From contig NZ_VZQQ01000003.1 in NCBI RefSeq assembly GCF_014397785.1, positions 124,001 to 188,000 of the forward strand: a stretch of 64,000 nucleotides of DNA, read 5' to 3'. A program made the translations under genes and the position numbers. The notes under the pieces were generated by a model. That model was not told where the DNA came from and did no database searches. It saw nothing but the letters and a program-made list of their open reading frames with translations. Shown piece by piece: positions 61,957-64,000 of the stretch. Origin of the DNA: Paraburkholderia podalyriae. GTDB taxonomy: Bacteria; Pseudomonadota; Gammaproteobacteria; Burkholderiales; Burkholderiaceae. Numbering within the stretch: the stretch's first letter is position 1; each line of letters starts with the position of its first letter.

Positions 61957-63366
61957 ATGACCCACAACGAAGCTCCCGACGCCAGTCGTCTCTTTGCCGA
62001 GTTTGTTACCACGACGCGCTTCGAAGATCTGCCGGCCAAGGCGGTTGCCAGCACTAAGCGCTCGATCTTCGACACGGTGGGCGTCATGCTCGCCGGCGGC
62101 GGCCCGGGCGCCAACGCGCAGCGCATCGTGCAGATGCTCTCACGCTGGGGTGGCACGCCTTCGGGCACCGTCATTGGACACGACGTGTGCCTGCCCGCGC
62201 CTCAGGCTGCGTTCGCGAATGCGGCGATGGCGCACCAGTACGACTTTGACGATGTGCATGACGAAGCGGTAGCACACCCGACGAGCAATTCGTTCGCTGG
62301 GGCGTTGGCCGCGGCCGAGGAAATACCCGGATCCACTGGGCGCGAACTTCTCTCTTCGGTCTTGCTGGGCAATGAGATCGTGTGCCGGGTCGGCCTGGCG
62401 ATCAAAGGGTCGCTATATGACTACGTCTGGATCTGGCCGGCAGTGGTGGCGATCTGGGGTTCGACGACTGCGTCCGCACGGGTGATGGGCCTCAATACAC
62501 AGCAACTTCAGTCTGCCTATGGGCTGACGCTGCACCAAACCGGCACGACCTTGGAGTGCCATCACGGCCCCGGCTCCGACGTGCGGGGCTTTCGCGATGG
62601 CTTCGGTGCACGCAACGGGGTGACCGCCTCTTACATGGCCAAGGCTGGCCTGCGTGGCGACGCTGCAGCCTTCGAAGGGAAGTACGGCTTCTACGGCGCG
62701 TTCTTCCGCGGCGAATACGATCGTGAGCGCCTGATAGGCGGACTTGGAGAGCGCTACGAGGCGGAGCGGATATCAATCAAGGCATGGCCGTCGGCGCGCG
62801 AGACGCATGCGACACTGCAGGCACTGATCGAAGTGCGCGAGAGGCAGAACATCGATCCCGCGTCGATCGAGAAGGTGGTGCTTCGCGTGGGTGAGACGAA
62901 TCTTCGATTTTGCGAACCGGGCGAGGCGCGGCGACGCCCGACCGTGCGAATGGACGCGCTATGCGCCCTGCCGTTCTGCGCGGGCGTTGCATTGGCCCAC
63001 GGAAGTGTGCCGTTGGCCGCGTTCTCCGACGAAGGCATGGTCGACTCACGCGTGCTCGCGCTGGCCGACCGTGTGACCTGGCAGGTCGACGAGTCGCTGT
63101 CCGAAGGCACGGTCGAGGGCGGCGACGTCGAGGTGCATCTTAAAAACGGTCAGACGTATCGTCACCAGGTCCGCCACGGCATCGGGCATCCAGACTTCCC
63201 TATTTCCGACGAGTTGCTCGTTCGCAAGTTCATCGATTGTGCGGCCCTTGCGCATCGCCGTCCTAGCGACCTCAAGGTTCGCGAATTCTGGGACGTTGTA
63301 CAAAACCTCGAGAATATCCAAATAGACGAATTCTCCGCGGCGATTCGCTCGTTGACAGGAACCTGA
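61957..63366 (+). CDS. MmgE/PrpD family protein
   Basis: The 469-residue protein has the family N-terminal all-helical domain: PAKAVASTKRSIFDTVGVML, then ANAAMAHQYDFDDVHDEAVAHPTSN and SFAGALAAAEE. The C-terminal alpha+beta domain follows, with SIKAWPSARETHATLQALIE and LKNGQTYRHQVRHGIGHPD. PrpD dehydrates 2-methylcitrate; others are cis-aconitate decarboxylases or unknown. The HQYDFDDVHDEAVAHP motif is the conserved catalytic one. The ATG at 61957 follows CAAGGA. Its place in the pathway may be hydration/dehydration of a tricarboxylic or cyclic acid; the substrate is not assigned. Confidence 0.9.
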   Translation: MTHNEAPDASRLFAEFVTTTRFEDLPAKAVASTKRSIFDTVGVMLAGGGPGANAQRIVQMLSRWGGTPSGTVIGHDVCLPAPQAAFANAAMAHQYDFDDVHDEAVAHPTSNSFAGALAAAEEIPGSTGRELLSSVLLGNEIVCRVGLAIKGSLYDYVWIWPAVVAIWGSTTASARVMGLNTQQLQSAYGLTLHQTGTTLECHHGPGSDVRGFRDGFGARNGVTASYMAKAGLRGDAAAFEGKYGFYGAFFRGEYDRERLIGGLGERYEAERISIKAWPSARETHATLQALIEVRERQNIDPASIEKVVLRVGETNLRFCEPGEARRRPTVRMDALCALPFCAGVALAHGSVPLAAFSDEGMVDSRVLALADRVTWQVDESLSEGTVEGGDVEVHLKNGQTYRHQVRHGIGHPDFPISDELLVRKFIDCAALAHRRPSDLKVREFWDVVQNLENIQIDEFSAAIRSLTGT

Positions 63367-63504
63367 CCGGCTAGCGGGCGGCGCGTCGGCGTTGCGCTGC
63401 TCGGGTCTGCTTTTTTGACTCGCCGGAGCAGCGGACCGGGGCGGCTCCTCCGGAAAGACACGAGCAGGCGCCCCTCGTTACCCCTCTGCGGAGGTTAAGT
63501 TGAT

Positions 63505-64000
63505 ATGAGCAAAGTTGAGTCGCAATCTCCTACGCCTCCTACCGTCCTGGTTGACGACAGCACGGAGCACGTCCGCATCATCACCTTGAATCGTCCGGAG
63601 CGTATGAACTCCTTCGACGGTTCGACGCTCATCGCTTTCAAGTCCGCGATCGACGAGTGCGCAGAGGTCGAACGTGACGTCCGTGTCATCGTCATCCGTG
63701 GCGCAGGGAGGGCATTCTGTGCTGGCAATGATCTCAAATGGCTCGCGAGCGGTGTCATCAATGATGTAGCGGCACATATGGGCCACCAGGATCTGATGCA
63801 AGCGACGTTCGAAGCGCTGGAAGCGGCGCCCCAAATTGTGATCGCGTGCGTACACGGCTTTGCGCTCGCTGGAGGCTTCGAACTCGCACTGTCGTGCGAC
63901 ATCCTCATAGTCGATGAACAAGCAGAGATGGGCGACGAACACATCCGGCGCAACCTACTTCCAGGTGGCGGTGGGTCGCAGCGCTTGCCGCGCAAACTCG
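63505..64000 (+). CDS. Enoyl-CoA hydratase/isomerase family protein (partial, N-terminal)
   Basis: An open frame from the ATG at 63505 (TGCGGAGG about 12 bases upstream) runs to the window end and encodes 165 residues so far. The crotonase pattern is clear: ITLNRPERMNSFDGSTL near residue 27, RGAGRAFCAGNDLKWLA (first oxyanion segment), and ACVHGFALAGGFELALSCDI (second). The C-terminal part with the catalytic Glu is seen only partly (AEMGDEHIRRNLLPGGGGSQ). Typical beta-oxidation role: hydration or isomerisation of an enoyl-CoA. It closes the visible maoC operon. Confidence 0.9.
   Translation, partial: MSKVESQSPTPPTVLVDDSTEHVRIITLNRPERMNSFDGSTLIAFKSAIDECAEVERDVRVIVIRGAGRAFCAGNDLKWLASGVINDVAAHMGHQDLMQATFEALEAAPQIVIACVHGFALAGGFELALSCDILIVDEQAEMGDEHIRRNLLPGGGGSQRLPRKL

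Noticed and set aside
63390-63440. Possible terminator with a T-run before the enoyl-CoA hydratase gene
   Set aside because: A TTTTTT run is present, but I could not find a convincing stem before it.

Overview
The window looks like an accessory replicon or island of a beta-proteobacterium of the Burkholderia/Paraburkholderia/Cupriavidus type. This is inferred from the high GC, the glcC-glcDEF order, the tripartite tricarboxylate (Tct) transporter, the many IclR/LysR regulators and CaiB-type catabolic genes, and the plasmid-type partition genes. No rRNA or tRNA gene and no CRISPR array was recognised.

Bases 1-7300 hold an anti-phage-like locus. A WYL regulator of the BrxR/CapW type (3988-4884, minus) heads an operon whose second gene is a Pycsar-type membrane effector. 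A complete IS21-family element (1162-3858, 7-bp target duplication, intact istA and istB) has split that effector. Deleting the element and one target copy on paper restores a 175-residue reading frame. An unrecognised third gene runs off the left edge. Divergent from the regulator, behind a sigma70-like promoter that contains a palindrome, are a two-domain class III nucleotide cyclase (4990-6519) and, overlapping it by ATGA, a gene for an E2-like, cysteine-rich protein (6516-7298). This resembles a Pycsar system with a CBASS-type ancillary gene and a CBASS-type regulator, now probably disarmed by the insertion.

Bases 7300-14700 are plasmid-type backbone: a 155-bp composite inverted repeat, a DUF932 gene, a large ParB-like gene, and a three-gene minus-strand operon (small putative DNA-binding protein, ParA-like ATPase, membrane-anchored protein) whose upstream kilobase carries one-sided TTGCG motifs.

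Bases 14700-20700 carry the glycolate oxidase locus: a GlcC-like GntR regulator, two copies of an 11-bp operator palindrome, then glcD, glcE and glcF. It is closed by a frameshifted, truncated IS5-type transposase remnant that abuts the 3' end of an ene-reductase gene.

Bases 20800-64000 are a mosaic of catabolic genes. One cassette reads amidohydrolase / alpha-beta hydrolase - Baeyer-Villiger monooxygenase - SDR, a logical alcohol-ketone-ester/lactone-hydrolysis route. Around it lie two IclR genes and four copies of a 17-bp GTTCCGTAC-type motif that may be a shared operator. Further genes encode MFS transporters, SDRs, an ene-reductase, acyl-CoA dehydrogenase, a SCP-x type thiolase, an acyl-CoA ligase, amidohydrolase, an NTF2-flavin monooxygenase fusion, two carboxymuconolactone-decarboxylase family proteins, a nitroreductase, TctA, TctB and TctC, and an Ldh2-type dehydrogenase. 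The last plus-strand operon (57328-64000) combines a MaoC-like hydratase, a thiolase-like protein lacking the usual catalytic residues, a DUF35 OB-fold protein, two CaiB-type CoA-transferases, an MmgE/PrpD protein and a partial enoyl-CoA hydratase. It suggests CoA-thioester side-chain cleavage by a hydratase/retro-aldolase module. The substrate cannot be told from sequence. Decay is frequent: a collapsed amidohydrolase copy, a LysR paralogue with two frame breaks and IS remnants point to repeated duplication and rearrangement.
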